Assembly (NCBI RefSeq): GCF_024585165.1
Contig: NZ_CP029008.1
Span: 1,302,001 to 1,366,000 of the forward strand
DNA length: 64,000 bases
Source of the DNA: Bradyrhizobium sp. WBOS07
GTDB taxonomy: Bacteria; Pseudomonadota; Alphaproteobacteria; Rhizobiales; Xanthobacteraceae
Direction of reading: 5' to 3'
The notes beneath the pieces are model-generated. The model ran no database searches and had not been told where the DNA came from. It worked only from the letters and a program-made list of their open reading frames with translations. A program made the position numbers and the translations under genes. Shown here one piece after another: positions 47,587 through 57,788 of the stretch (its first letter is position 1; each line of letters opens with the position of its first letter).

Positions 47587-48402
47587 TCAAACCTCCAGCG
47601 TCACCGTCACGGGCACGTGGTCCGACGGCCGCTCCCAGCTCCGCGCATCGCGCAGGATCTTGAAATCGCTGACCGCGTCCTTCAACGCGCGCGAGACCCA
47701 GATGTGGTCGAGCCTGCGGCCGCGGTCGCCGACGGTCCAGTCGGGCGAGCGGTAGCTCCACCAGGTATAGACTTTCTCCGACATCGGAATGCGGTCGCGC
47801 GCGACGTCGACCCATTCGCCGGCTTCGAGCGCGGCCTTGAGCTTCTCGGTTTCCACCGGCGTATGCGAGACCACCTTCAAGAGCTGCTTGTGCGACCACA
47901 CGTCGTTCTCGTGCGGGGCGACGTTGAGATCGCCGACCAGGATGTGGCGATCCTCCCCGCGCGGATGCAGCGGCTCGCACGCTTTCATCTCGTCGAGGAA
48001 GCGGAGCTTGTGGTCGAACTTCTCGTTCAGCGCGGGATCGGGGATGTCACCGCCGGCGGGCACGTAGAAATTATGCAGCACCAGCGGCTTTGCGATATTG
48101 GCCTTCTCGCCGAACGACACCGAGATATGACGCGAATCCACCTTGTCGCAGAAGGTGCGGATGTCCTTCGAGTCGAACGGGACCTTCGAGACGATGGCGA
48201 CGCCGTGATAGCCCTTCTGTCCGTTCAGCGCGACGTGCTCGTAGCCGAGTCGTTTGAAGCGCTTCAGCGGAAAGGCGTCGTCGATGCACTTGGTCTCCTG
48301 CAGGCACAGCACGTCCGGCCGCGCGCTCTTGAGGAATTTCGCGACCAGATCGATGCGCAGCCGCACCGAATTGATGTTCCAGGTTGTCAGGGAAAGACGC
48401 AT
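47587..48402 (-). CDS. xthA: Exodeoxyribonuclease III
   Basis: This 271-residue AP endonuclease/exonuclease repairs abasic sites. Active-site motifs are WNINSVRLR, CLQETKC, NFYVPAG, LVGDLNVAPHE, and the C-terminal RRLDHIWVS and SDHVPV. It is the last gene of a leftward group with ftsK and lolA, an order also seen in other Alphaproteobacteria. Confidence 0.95.
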   Translation of the reverse strand: MRLSLTTWNINSVRLRIDLVAKFLKSARPDVLCLQETKCIDDAFPLKRFKRLGYEHVALNGQKGYHGVAIVSKVPFDSKDIRTFCDKVDSRHISVSFGEKANIAKPLVLHNFYVPAGGDIPDPALNEKFDHKLRFLDEMKACEPLHPRGEDRHILVGDLNVAPHENDVWSHKQLLKVVSHTPVETEKLKAALEAGEWVDVARDRIPMSEKVYTWWSYRSPDWTVGDRGRRLDHIWVSRALKDAVSDFKILRDARSWERPSDHVPVTVTLEV

Positions 48403-48426
48403 GGGAAATGCGTCTTAGCAAGCTCT

Positions 48427-48463
48427 CGTAGGGTGGGCAAAGGCGCAAAGCGCCGTGCCCACC
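48427..48463. repeat. Fragment of a dispersed repeat between xthA and lolA
   Basis: CGTAGGGTGGGCAAAGGCGC...GTGCCCACC resembles one end of the GTAGGGTGGG element family. Nothing else was recognised in the 209-base gap; a CCCCGGACGC...GGGCCCAT stretch at 48507-48552 may be a further remnant. Confidence 0.5.
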
Positions 48464-48611
48464 GCGTTTTTGGAGTTGGGCGCGAACGGTCGGTCCAATT
48501 GCGTGCCCCGGACGCTGCGCGGCACGAAGTGACGCGCTGCAGCCGGGCCCATCTTGCGGCATGCTGGGTCCCGGCTCTGCGCTTCGCTGCGCTGGTCCGG
48601 GACACGCGAGC

Positions 48612-49430
48612 TCAGCCCGGCGACGGCGTGCTGTAATTGGTGAAATCGATCTTGAACATGCTGGGATCGAGCTTCTTGCTCGAATCCAGGTTGTAGACCG
48701 CGATCGTGGTGTCGTAGCCCTGCGGGTCGGTGACGGTCCACTGCTTGAGCTGGCCGTCCTTGGCGCCGAACATCAGCAGCAAGCGACTGGTGCCGACCAG
48801 CGCCTGCTTCTCCTCGATGGTGACACTGACGAAGACGTCGTCGGCGGAGACGTTGACGACGTTGGTGTCCTTCATCAGGTCGATGCGGTCGGACAACAGG
48901 AAGCGCAGCGGCGTCTGCGACAGCGGATAGACGTCCTGCGTCGCGAGCTTGCGGTCGCGCACCACCAGGGACGATCCGTCGGCGACGATGTCGATCGGGC
49001 TCGGCGCATCGTATTCGAAGCGCACCTTGCCCGGCTTCTGAATGTAGAAATCGCCCTGCGTCTTGCTGCCGTCGGGGCCGACCTGGACGAAATTTCCGAC
49101 CAGCGTCTGCAGCGACGACAGATAGGCGCTGACCTTGGCCGCTTGCGCCTTCTGGTTTGCATCGAAGGTCTGGAAGATGCTGCTCGGCACGTTGCGGCGC
49201 GGATCCGGGATCACCGGAACGGGTGGCGTCTGCGTCGCGCCGGTGACAGCGGGACCACCGCCTCCGGACCCCGCACCATCACGGCCCTTCGGCGCGGGTT
49301 TCGGCACCGGCACGGACTGCGCGAGCGACGTCGCGGTCATCATCGCGGCAGCGACGAGCAGCACGCCGGCCACGCGCGCGCTTCGCGCGGCGATATCGGC
49401 AGCGAATCGAATGTCCGGATGTCTGATCAA
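48612..49430 (-). CDS. lolA: Outer-membrane lipoprotein carrier LolA
   Basis: This protein of about 272 residues has a signal peptide (VAGVLLVAAAMMTATSLAQS), a proline/glycine-rich spacer, then the LolA-type half-barrel: LSSLQTLVGNFVQVGPDG, KPGKVRFEYDAPSPIDIVADGSSLVV and IDFTNYSTPSPG at the end. LolA ferries lipoproteins across the periplasm. The first start is a TTG at 49430 with GGACGACGCG upstream; no ATG precedes the signal peptide. ftsK is directly upstream. Confidence 0.85.
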   Translation of the reverse strand: MIRHPDIRFAADIAARSARVAGVLLVAAAMMTATSLAQSVPVPKPAPKGRDGAGSGGGGPAVTGATQTPPVPVIPDPRRNVPSSIFQTFDANQKAQAAKVSAYLSSLQTLVGNFVQVGPDGSKTQGDFYIQKPGKVRFEYDAPSPIDIVADGSSLVVRDRKLATQDVYPLSQTPLRFLLSDRIDLMKDTNVVNVSADDVFVSVTIEEKQALVGTSRLLLMFGAKDGQLKQWTVTDPQGYDTTIAVYNLDSSKKLDPSMFKIDFTNYSTPSPG

Positions 49431-49523
49431 CGCGTCGTCCTGTATGGCTAGGCGCCTTTTAGCGTGATTTCGGGCAAAAGCAGATATCGATTTTGCGTGA
49501 AATGATGTTTCGAGGCGACCGCC

Positions 49524-51995
49524 TCACATATGGCTGTCTTCTTCCTCGACCAGAATCTCGCGCTTGCCGGCGTGGTTGGCGGGTCCGACGATGCCTTCCA
49601 GTTCCATACGCTCCATCAGCGATGCGGCGCGGTTGTAGCCGATTTGCAGGCGGCGCTGGATATAGCTGGTCGAGGCCTTGCGGTCGCGCTTGACGATCGC
49701 AACGGCCTGCTGGAACAGATCGCCGCCGCCGTCCGCGCCCATGCCGCTGGCGTCGAACACGGCACCGCCGTCCTCGTCCTCGCTCGGCTCTTCGGCGGTG
49801 ACGGCCTCGAGATATTCCGGCTGCCCCTGCGTCTTGAGGTGACGCACCACCTTCTCGACTTCCTCGTCGGAGGCAAAGGGGCCGTGCACGCGGCTGATGC
49901 GGCCGCCGCCGGCCATGTAGAGCATGTCGCCCTGGCCGAGCAGCTGCTCGGCGCCCATCTCGCCCAGGATCGTGCGGCTGTCGATCTTGGAGGTCACCTG
50001 GAAGGCGATGCGGGTCGGGAAGTTCGCCTTGATGGTGCCGGTGATGACGTCGACCGACGGACGCTGCGTCGCCAGGATCACGTGCAGGCCGGCGGCGCGC
50101 GCCATCTGCGCCAGGCGCTGCACCGCGCCTTCGATGTCCTTGCCGGCGACCATCATCAGGTCCGCCATTTCGTCGACGATGATGACGATGTAGGGCAGCG
50201 GGTCGAGCGAGAGCTTCTCTTCCTCGTAGATCGCCTTGCCGGTCTCCTTGTCGAAGCCGGTATGAACCGTGCGCGTCGGCTCCTCGCCCTTGGCCTTCAG
50301 CTCGAGCAGGCGCGTGTTGTAGCCGTCGATGTTGCGCACACCGAGCTTGGCCATGTTCTTGTAGCGCTCTTCCATCTCGCGCACGGCCCATTTCAGCGCG
50401 ACCACCGCCTTCTTCGGGTCGGTCACGACGGGCGTGAGCAGATGGGGAATGCCGTCATAGACGGAGAGCTCGAGCATCTTCGGATCGACCATGATCAGCC
50501 GGCACTGGTCCGGGCGCAGCCGGTAGACCAGGCTGAGGATCATGGTGTTGATGGCGACCGACTTGCCCGAGCCCGTGGTGCCGGCGATCAGCATGTGCGG
50601 CGTGCGCGCGAGGTCGATGATGACGGGATCGCCGCCGATGGTCTTGCCGAGGCAGAGCGGCAGCTTGGCAACCGTATCGGCGGCCTCCTTCGCGACCAGC
50701 AATTCGCGCAAATAGACCTTTTCGCGATGCGCGTTCGGCAATTCGATGCCGATGGCGTTGCGGCCCGGCACGACGGCGACGCGCGCCGACAGCGCGCTCA
50801 TCGAGCGCGCGATGTCGTCGGCAAGCCCGATCACGCGCGACGATTTGATGCCGGGCGCGGGCTCCAGCTCGTACAGCGTGACGACGGGGCCCGGATTGGC
50901 TTTGACGATCTCGCCGCGCACGCCGAAATCCTGCAGCACGCCTTCGAGCGAGCGCGAATTGGTCTCCAGCTCAGCCTTGCTGAGCGGCTGGCGATCGCCG
51001 GCCTTCGGCGCCGCCAGCATGGAGACGGAGGGAAGGTCGAACTTGTCGGAGGATTTCTTGGCAGGAGCCTTCGGCGCAGCCTTCTTGCGCGGGGCGCGCG
51101 CGACCGGCTCCTCCTCCTCTTCTTCCTCGTCCTCGTGCTGATCCTCGTAGTCGTCGTCCTCGGATTGCGGCGAGATCGGGGGCGCGGCGCGCCCGCCGCC
51201 GAGATTCGGCTCCTGGCGGCTGAACGCCACGGCCTTGGTCTTCGGTGCGCTCGAGACCAGCGAGCGGTAGGTGGCACCACACAGCCAGACCAGCCGCGCC
51301 TTGGTGCTCATCAGCGCATGGAACAGCCAGCCCAGCGACACCGAGCCGCGATCGCCTTCCTCGTCTTCGTCGAGCGGCTTGTCGTCGTCCTCGATCTCGC
51401 TGTGCTCCTCGTCGTGCTCACGGGCGCCAAGACCGCAGGCGATCAGGAAGGTCGCGGCCATCGCGGCGAACAGGATCGTGCCGAGCACGATGCGGTAGAT
51501 CGTGCCGGCAGGCCCGAAGATGACGGCGGGCGCGCGCACCAGGGCGTCCCCGACCACGCCGCCGAGGCCGGTTGGCAGCGGCCATGCGCCGCCATGCGGC
51601 CAGCAGCTGACGAAGCCCGCCGCGAGCACCGCGCAGAGAACCCAGGAGCCGAGCCGCAGCGCTTCGCGGTCGAACGGGCGATGCGTCATCATGCGCCAGC
51701 CCCAGACCGCGACGGTCAGGACCAGCATGATGGCGCCGAGCCCGAGGATCTGCATCGCAAGATCGGCGCCGATCGCGCCGGCATAGCCGAGGATGTTGCG
51801 GATCGGCCGCGAGGTGGCGTGGCTGAGGCTGGGATCCTGCACCGACCAGGTCATCAGCGCGGCCGATGCAACGCCCGCCAGCCCAATCAGGCCGAGGCCG
51901 GTGAGCTCGCGCATGCGCCGCGCCAGACCCTCGCGGATCGATGGCGGCAAATGGCCGACCAGTGGAATGACGCGTTCGATTGCCGACATGCTCAT
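49524..51995 (-). CDS. ftsK: DNA translocase FtsK
   Basis: This 823-residue protein has four membrane helices in the first 200 residues, then a long acidic and basic linker ([16 protein letters not shown] region near 290), a motor with Walker [16 protein letters not shown] and Walker [15 protein letters not shown], and a C-terminal gamma winged-helix ([20 protein letters not shown]). It couples chromosome segregation to division by pumping DNA at the septum. The second ATG is two codons in. An eight-base gap separates it from the aminotransferase gene. Confidence 0.96.
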   Translation of the reverse strand: MSMSAIERVIPLVGHLPPSIREGLARRMRELTGLGLIGLAGVASAALMTWSVQDPSLSHATSRPIRNILGYAGAIGADLAMQILGLGAIMLVLTVAVWGWRMMTHRPFDREALRLGSWVLCAVLAAGFVSCWPHGGAWPLPTGLGGVVGDALVRAPAVIFGPAGTIYRIVLGTILFAAMAATFLIACGLGAREHDEEHSEIEDDDKPLDEDEEGDRGSVSLGWLFHALMSTKARLVWLCGATYRSLVSSAPKTKAVAFSRQEPNLGGGRAAPPISPQSEDDDYEDQHEDEEEEEEEPVARAPRKKAAPKAPAKKSSDKFDLPSVSMLAAPKAGDRQPLSKAELETNSRSLEGVLQDFGVRGEIVKANPGPVVTLYELEPAPGIKSSRVIGLADDIARSMSALSARVAVVPGRNAIGIELPNAHREKVYLRELLVAKEAADTVAKLPLCLGKTIGGDPVIIDLARTPHMLIAGTTGSGKSVAINTMILSLVYRLRPDQCRLIMVDPKMLELSVYDGIPHLLTPVVTDPKKAVVALKWAVREMEERYKNMAKLGVRNIDGYNTRLLELKAKGEEPTRTVHTGFDKETGKAIYEEEKLSLDPLPYIVIIVDEMADLMMVAGKDIEGAVQRLAQMARAAGLHVILATQRPSVDVITGTIKANFPTRIAFQVTSKIDSRTILGEMGAEQLLGQGDMLYMAGGGRISRVHGPFASDEEVEKVVRHLKTQGQPEYLEAVTAEEPSEDEDGGAVFDASGMGADGGGDLFQQAVAIVKRDRKASTSYIQRRLQIGYNRAASLMERMELEGIVGPANHAGKREILVEEEDSHM

Positions 51996-52003
51996 GGGCC
52001 CGC

Positions 52004-53215
52004 CTAACCCAGAGTCTCGACCAGGCGGTGCAGCGCCTGCGCCGTGGTCTCGCTGTCCTGCACCAGTGCGAGGCGAATGTAGCCCGCGCCGGGATTGAAT
52101 CCGTCAGGCTGCTGCCGCGCCAGGAAGCTGCCGGGCACCACGCGCACGCCGGCTTCCCGGAAAAGCTTGAGCGTCACGGCCACGTCGTCGCCGATCGCGG
52201 ACGTATTGAGCCAGACGCAGAAGCCGGCATCTGGGCGGCGATAGCCGTAACGGTTGCCGATGATCTGGTCGGCGAGGTCGAACTTGATCCGGTAGAGCCT
52301 GCGGTTCTCTTCGACATGTGCTTCGTCGCCGTAGGCAAACGTCGCGACATGCTGGAGCGGCACCGGCACCTGCGGTGCGGCGATGTTGCGCAGTTCCAGG
52401 AACATGCCGATGAACGTCTTGTCGCCGGCGGCGAAGCCGACGCGCAGGCCCGGCAGGTTCGAGCGCTTCGACAACGATTGGAACGCGGCCACGCGGGTGA
52501 AATCGGGGCCGGCACATTCGAGCGCGCTGCCCGGTGCTTCGCGGGTATAGATCTCCGAATAGCACTCGTCGCTGAGGATCATGAAGCCGTAGCGGTCGGC
52601 GAGGCGCTTCAGCCGCGTGAAGTAATCGCGCGAGGCGACCGAGCCCTGCGGATTGGCCGGCGAGGCCAGGTAGAACGCCACGGTGCGCGCCAGGGTCGCC
52701 TCGTCGATGGCATCGAGATCGGGCAGGAAGCCGTTGTCGATCGTGGTCGGCAGATAGACCGGCTCGCAGGCTGCAGCCAGGGCGCCCGCGCCATAGACCG
52801 GATAGAACGGGTTCGGCATCAGGATGGCGGGCTTGCCGGGGCGCGGGCCGACATAGCGCGCCGCCGCGATCGCGGCGAGGAATAGCCCCTCGCGGCTGCC
52901 ATTGAGGACGAGAATCTCGGCTTTGGGGTCGAGCGGCCGCGGCAGCTTGAAGCGCGACGACAGCCAGGTGCTGGCGGCCTGGCGGAACGGCTCGGTGCCC
53001 TGGTTCATCGGGTAGCGGCCGAAATCGGCGATATGCTTGGCCAGCACCGGCCCGACGAAATCAGGCACGGGGTGCTGCGGTTCGCCTACAGCGAGCGAAA
53101 TCAAGGGCTTGCCGGGCTGATGCGGCGCCAGCAGCTCGTTCAGCCGGACGAAGGGCGAGCGTTCGTTGGGGCTTCCACCGGCCTGCGGCGCGCGGGATGA
53201 AGCGGTCATGACCAT
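52004..53215 (-). CDS. PLP-dependent class I/II aminotransferase (DapC-like)
   Basis: This 403-residue fold-type I aminotransferase has [46 protein letters not shown] and the PLP lysine in [18 protein letters not shown]. The sequence is close to the group that contains succinyldiaminopimelate aminotransferases (DapC), but the substrate cannot be decided from motifs. It is eight bases upstream of ftsK and in the same direction, so co-transcription with ftsK-lolA-xthA is likely. Confidence 0.85.
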   Translation of the reverse strand: MVMTASSRAPQAGGSPNERSPFVRLNELLAPHQPGKPLISLAVGEPQHPVPDFVGPVLAKHIADFGRYPMNQGTEPFRQAASTWLSSRFKLPRPLDPKAEILVLNGSREGLFLAAIAAARYVGPRPGKPAILMPNPFYPVYGAGALAAACEPVYLPTTIDNGFLPDLDAIDEATLARTVAFYLASPANPQGSVASRDYFTRLKRLADRYGFMILSDECYSEIYTREAPGSALECAGPDFTRVAAFQSLSKRSNLPGLRVGFAAGDKTFIGMFLELRNIAAPQVPVPLQHVATFAYGDEAHVEENRRLYRIKFDLADQIIGNRYGYRRPDAGFCVWLNTSAIGDDVAVTLKLFREAGVRVVPGSFLARQQPDGFNPGAGYIRLALVQDSETTAQALHRLVETLG

Positions 53216-53633
53216 TCTGGGCGCCAGTACTCTTGGAACGGCCGGTCGCGCACCACGGCGCCGGCGGGAAGCGGTTCAGTTCACCATAGATAGGGCGAGG
53301 TTAAGACGCGATTAACCATCGGCCGCCGCCTCCGTCCAGAGCAGGAATATTGAGGCCGGATAACAACGGGATGCGTGGCGCTTGACCGCCCCCCTTCTCG
53401 CCCCGCGCGGTGCCCGATCACGTCGACGCGGATATTCCGCCAACGTTATGGCCGGGCTTATCGAGCTTCGCGTTCTCAACGCCCCGGAATGGCAATCCTT
53501 TTCTTCGGCGCACCGACCAAAAGAAAGGGGCTCCAGCTTGCGCTGGAGCCCCTCAACGGTCAGGGCATTGCCGGGTATGTGCCCGAACCGTAGGTCGGGG
53601 CGCGATCCCCGAAGGAGCCGCGCCCGGGAGGAG
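53216..53633. other. Intergenic region between an aminotransferase gene and the first amtB
   Basis: 418 bases. The left part should hold the promoter of the aminotransferase-ftsK transcript; the right part holds a clear terminator for amtB. No gene was recognised; short open frames here look like noise. Confidence 0.5.
53520..53552 (-). terminator. Rho-independent terminator of the first glnK-amtB transcript
   Basis: A perfect hairpin with arms GGGGCTCCAGC and GCTGGAGCCCC around TTGC (53527-53552). On the minus strand it is followed by CTTTCTTTT. It lies about 80 bases after the amtB stop. Confidence 0.85.
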
Positions 53634-55082
53634 TTACATGTTGTAGGCGCGCTCGGTGTGCTCGGTGATGTCGAGACCTTCACGCTCGCTTTCGACGTTG
53701 GTGCGCAGACCGACGATCACGTCGACGACCTTGTAGAGGATCGCCGAGCCGACGCCCGACCACACCAGCGTGGTGACGACGGCCTTGATCTGCGCCAGCA
53801 TCTGCACGGCGAAGTCGTAATCGGCAACCTTGGGCGGGATCGCGGTGTAGTCGACGATGCCGGCGCCGCCGAGGGCGGGGTTGACGAGGATGCCGGTGCC
53901 GATGGCGCCGACGATGCCGCCGACGCAGTGCACGCCGAACACGTCGAGGCTGTCGTCATAGCCGAGCGCGTTCTTCACGACGGTGCAGAAGAACAGGCAG
54001 ACCACGCCGACCACGAGACCGAGGACGATCGCGCCCATGACACCGGAGAAGCCGGCGGCAGGGGTGACGGCCACGAGGCCTGCGACGGCACCGGAGATGA
54101 CGCCGAGCACCGAGGGATGACCCTTGATGATCCACTCCGCGAACATCCACGACAGCGCGGCGGCCGCGGTGGCGACGAAGGAGTTGGTCATGGCGAGGGC
54201 AGCGCCGCCGCTGGCTTCGAGGTTGGAGCCGGCGTTGAAGCCGAACCAGCCGACCCAGAGCAGCGAGGCGCCGATCATCGACATGGTCAGCGAGTGCGGG
54301 GCCATCAGCTCCTTGCCGTAACCGACGCGCTTGCCGATCAGGAGAGCGCCGACGAGGCCCGCGATGCCGGCGTTGATGTGCACCACGGTGCCGCCCGCGA
54401 AGTCGATCGCGCCCATCTTGAAGATCCAGCCGGCGTCGGCATTGAGCTCGTCGAGCTTGGCCTGCGCCGCGGTCTTGGCCGCCGCGTCAGTGGCCGCAGC
54501 GAGCGCCTTGGCCGCGTCCTGGATCAGATCCGGACCCTGCCAGTACCAGACCATGTGCGCGATCGGGAAATACACCAGCGTGACCCAGAGCGGGACGAAC
54601 AGCGCGATCGCCGCGAACTTCATGCGCTCGGCGAAGGCGCCGACGATGAGGGCGGGCGTGATCGCCGCGAAAGTCATCTGGAAGCACACATAGATGAGCT
54701 CCGAGATGTTGGCGTCGACCGAGAAGGTCGCCGCCTTGGTGTCGGTGGTGACGCCCATCATGAAGGCCTTGGAGAAGCCGCCGATGAAGTCCGAGCCGCC
54801 GGTGAAGGTGAGGCTGTAGCCGTACACGGCCCAGATCACGGTGACGACGCAGACGGTGTAGAACACCTGCATCAGGACGGAGAGCATGTTCTTGGAGCGG
54901 ACGAGACCGCCGTAGAACAGGGCGAGGCCGGGGATCGTCATCAACAGGACCAGCACTGTCGATGTCATCATCCAGGCGTTGTCTCCCTTGTTGATTGTTG
55001 GCTCGGCGTAGGCTGCGGTCGCAGCGAACAGGCCGACTGCGAGAGCCGCCAATCCCGCGCCATAGGGACGCTTGAACGTCAT
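53634..55082 (-). CDS. amtB: Ammonium transporter AmtB (first copy)
   Basis: This 482-residue Amt/Mep/Rh-type channel has a signal peptide ending AATAAYAEPT and eleven membrane helices. Markers are the Amt signature DFAGGTVVHINAGIAGLVGALLIG, and YDDSLDVFGVHCVGGIVGAIGTGIL with the twin-His pore. It carries a longer periplasmic loop between helices than the second copy. The ATG at 55082 has AGGAGTGAAT upstream. It follows glnK after 37 bases, the standard module in which PII blocks the channel. Confidence 0.95.
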   Translation of the reverse strand: MTFKRPYGAGLAALAVGLFAATAAYAEPTINKGDNAWMMTSTVLVLLMTIPGLALFYGGLVRSKNMLSVLMQVFYTVCVVTVIWAVYGYSLTFTGGSDFIGGFSKAFMMGVTTDTKAATFSVDANISELIYVCFQMTFAAITPALIVGAFAERMKFAAIALFVPLWVTLVYFPIAHMVWYWQGPDLIQDAAKALAAATDAAAKTAAQAKLDELNADAGWIFKMGAIDFAGGTVVHINAGIAGLVGALLIGKRVGYGKELMAPHSLTMSMIGASLLWVGWFGFNAGSNLEASGGAALAMTNSFVATAAAALSWMFAEWIIKGHPSVLGVISGAVAGLVAVTPAAGFSGVMGAIVLGLVVGVVCLFFCTVVKNALGYDDSLDVFGVHCVGGIVGAIGTGILVNPALGGAGIVDYTAIPPKVADYDFAVQMLAQIKAVVTTLVWSGVGSAILYKVVDVIVGLRTNVESEREGLDITEHTERAYNM

Positions 55083-55119
55083 AATATTCACTCCTGCTTG
55101 GATAAGGTTGAGCGCGAAA

Positions 55120-55458
55120 TCAGAGGGCCGCGGCATCGGCCTCGCCGGTGCGGATGCGCACCGCGTGGTCGAGGTTGATGACGAAGATCTTGCCGTCGCC
55201 GATCTGTCCGGTTTTCGCGGCGGACGTGATGGCGTCGATGGTCTTGTCGACCTGGTCGGAGGCGACAGCGACCTCGATCTTGATCTTGGGCAGGAAGCTC
55301 ACGGCATATTCGGCGCCGCGATAGATTTCCGTATGGCCCTTCTGGCGGCCATATCCCTTGACTTCCGTCACCGTGAGACCATGAACGCCGATGGCGGTCA
55401 GGGCGTCACGGACTTCTTCCAGCTTGAATGGCTTAATGATCGCCATAACAATTTTCAT
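55120..55458 (-). CDS. glnK: PII nitrogen regulatory protein GlnK (first copy)
   Basis: This 112-residue PII protein senses 2-oxoglutarate, ATP and ADP and controls AmtB. The uridylylatable Tyr51 is in the T-loop [11 protein letters not shown], and the B- and C-loop motifs [11 protein letters not shown] and VRIRTGE are intact. It differs from the second copy at about a fifth of positions. The candidate sigma-54 promoter upstream suggests nitrogen control by NtrC. Confidence 0.95.
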   Translation of the reverse strand: MKIVMAIIKPFKLEEVRDALTAIGVHGLTVTEVKGYGRQKGHTEIYRGAEYAVSFLPKIKIEVAVASDQVDKTIDAITSAAKTGQIGDGKIFVINLDHAVRIRTGEADAAAL

Positions 55459-55562
55459 GGGTCCTATCCCCGCTTGGGCCCGGTCCGGACATGGCCGGGC
55501 GTTCTCGACTGGTTCGCCACGAGGGAGAAGTTCACTACGCGGGCACAGCCAGGACCCCTAGA

Positions 55563-55578
55563 ATCAAATGCCGTGCCA
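55563..55578 (-). promoter_or_regulatory. Candidate sigma-54 promoter for glnK-amtB
   Basis: On the minus strand TGGCACG (55572-55578), a four-base spacer and TTGAT (55563-55567) match the RpoN pattern TGGCACG-N4-TTGCW with one mismatch in the -12 box. Start would be near 55551, giving a leader of about 90 bases to glnK. Confidence 0.6.
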
Positions 55579-55706
55579 GATCAGGCATGTTGCCTAACGG
55601 ACTATGAAAACGGGGGTTTTCGCGTTTGACGGGTATTGCAGTGCGGTGCGCCATTCCGTCGCGCCCAAAACGTGATCATGCCTGCTTAAAACGCGAGCAC
55701 GACAGG

Positions 55707-55739
55707 CTGCCGACACAATGTTGCTCATGTGTCGGGCAG
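55707..55739. terminator. Imperfect hairpin after the second amtB
   Basis: Arms CTGCCGACACA and TGTGTCGGGCAG form a stem with one bulge. It lies about 30 bases past the second amtB stop on the minus strand. No T tract follows, so it may be only an RNA-stabilising stem. Confidence 0.4.
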
Positions 55740-55767
55740 CGAAAAGGTAATTTTGTAGCGTAGGCGC

Positions 55768-57069
55768 TTATTGCAGGGCTTCGCCGTGCTGCGAAATATC
55801 CAGCCCCTCGAGTTCCTGCTCACGGGATACGCGCAAGGGCACGAACAGGCCGACCAGCTTGAGCAGGATGAAGCTCACGCCTGCCGACCAGACGAAGGTG
55901 ATGGCGATCCCATAGAGCTGGATCAGCAATTGCTGCGGATTGCCCTCGAAAAGGCCGGCGGTGCCGCCGATGGCGCTGGTTGCGAACACGCCGGCGAGCA
56001 GGGTCCCGGTCAGGCCGCCGATGCCGTGGACGCCGAACACGTCCAGGGAATCGTCATAGTTGAAGCGGTGCTTCAGCCAGGTGCAGGCCCAATAGCAGGA
56101 CGCGCCGGCAATGATGCCGATGACGATGCCGTGCCAGGGCGCCACGAATCCGGAGGCCGGCGTGATGGTGCCGAGCCCGGCCACCGCGCCGGAGATCATG
56201 CCGAGCACGGAGGGCTTGCGCCGCGTCGACCATTCGATCGCGCCCCAGGTCAACGCGCCGGCGCAGGCGGCGAGGTGCGTTGCGATGATCGCCATCACCG
56301 CGCGTGAATTGGCCGCGCCCGCCGAGCCGCCGTTGAAGCCGAACCAGCCGACCCACAACAGGCCGGTGCCCATCACCGCAAGCGAAAGATCGAACGGCGA
56401 GAGATTTTCGCTGCCGTAGCCGTGGCGCCGCCCCATCACCCTCGCCGCAACGAGGCCGCCGGTGCCTGCAGACAGGTGCACCACCAGGCCGCCGGCGAAA
56501 TCGAGCACGCCCATGCTGCTGAGGAAGCCGCCGCCCCACACCCAATGCGCCAGCGGAATGTAGACGAAGATGAACCAGGCGACGGAGAACAGGAGATAGG
56601 CGGAGAACCGCATCCGGTCGGCGACCGAGCCCGCGACCAGCGCCACCGTGATGATGGCAAAGGTCATCTGGTACAGCATGAACAGTGCTTCCGGGATTGT
56701 CTTCGCCGCCGGATTGACGCTGTCCATGGTCATGCCGGCGAGAAACCAGCGGTCGAGCGTGCCGATCCACGGGCCATCGCCGACGAAGCACAGCGAATAG
56801 CCGAACGCGACCCAGAGAATGGAGATCAGCGCGACAGCGGCGAGGCTCTGCGCCATGGTGGCGAGCACGTTCTTCTTGCGCACCATGCCGGCATAGAACA
56901 GCGCAAGGCCCGGGATCGTCATCATCAGCACCAGCGCGGTGGCGACGGTCATCCAGGCGGTGTCGGCGGCGTTGATCTCGCTGGCCGCGGCTTGTGCGGG
57001 CGCAGCCATGAGCAGCGCAATTCCGATCGGCGCAGCCATTGCAGCTGCGCGGCGCAAAAATCCCGCCAT
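55768..57069 (-). CDS. amtB: Ammonium transporter AmtB (second copy)
   Basis: This 433-residue transporter has a signal peptide (LLMAAPAQAAAS) and eleven helices. Markers are DFAGGLVVHLSAGTGGLVAARVMG and YDDSLDVFGVHGIGGLTGTLLAGVF. It is shorter than the first copy because a periplasmic loop insert near the middle is missing. It follows its own glnK after 133 bases. The two modules are tandem and in the same orientation. Confidence 0.94.
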   Translation of the reverse strand: MAGFLRRAAAMAAPIGIALLMAAPAQAAASEINAADTAWMTVATALVLMMTIPGLALFYAGMVRKKNVLATMAQSLAAVALISILWVAFGYSLCFVGDGPWIGTLDRWFLAGMTMDSVNPAAKTIPEALFMLYQMTFAIITVALVAGSVADRMRFSAYLLFSVAWFIFVYIPLAHWVWGGGFLSSMGVLDFAGGLVVHLSAGTGGLVAARVMGRRHGYGSENLSPFDLSLAVMGTGLLWVGWFGFNGGSAGAANSRAVMAIIATHLAACAGALTWGAIEWSTRRKPSVLGMISGAVAGLGTITPASGFVAPWHGIVIGIIAGASCYWACTWLKHRFNYDDSLDVFGVHGIGGLTGTLLAGVFATSAIGGTAGLFEGNPQQLLIQLYGIAITFVWSAGVSFILLKLVGLFVPLRVSREQELEGLDISQHGEALQ

Positions 57070-57202
57070 ATCGTTCCCCCCGGCATCAATTGGCGTCGCA
57101 CCTCTGGCGTCGTTGCCCGGTGCGATCGAAGAAGCAATATCAGAGCGTTCTCGCGCGAAGTGGATCCCGGCTCGCGCGAAGAAGACGCGTCAAGACAAGA
57201 TC

Positions 57203-57592
<390 letters not shown>

Positions 57593-57788
57593 TCAATCTG
57601 GCATCTTTCCGGGCAAATGGCACAAAAAACTTGCAGTTTGAAGCGGAAAAACGTTTGGCCAAGGGCGGTCATGTGAATGGCCGCCTCTGTACAGGGCAAG
57701 TGTTCATCCTTCACAATGCATTTTCGGCATGGATGCGGTGAACCCGGGCCTGCCAGGCGGGACATAAGTATTTTGAGGGGGACGCTTC

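Noticed and set aside
49530..52007. 825-codon open frame on the plus strand
   Set aside because: It is antisense to ftsK, and its composition is the usual high-GC shadow; ftsK has clear motifs on the other strand.
53382..55178. 598-codon open frame on the plus strand
   Set aside because: It is antisense to amtB and reads as low-complexity Asp/Glu/His-rich shadow protein.
57618..57634. TGGCAC...TTGC on the plus strand as a sigma-54 promoter
   Set aside because: The spacer between the two boxes is seven bases instead of five, which RpoN does not tolerate.
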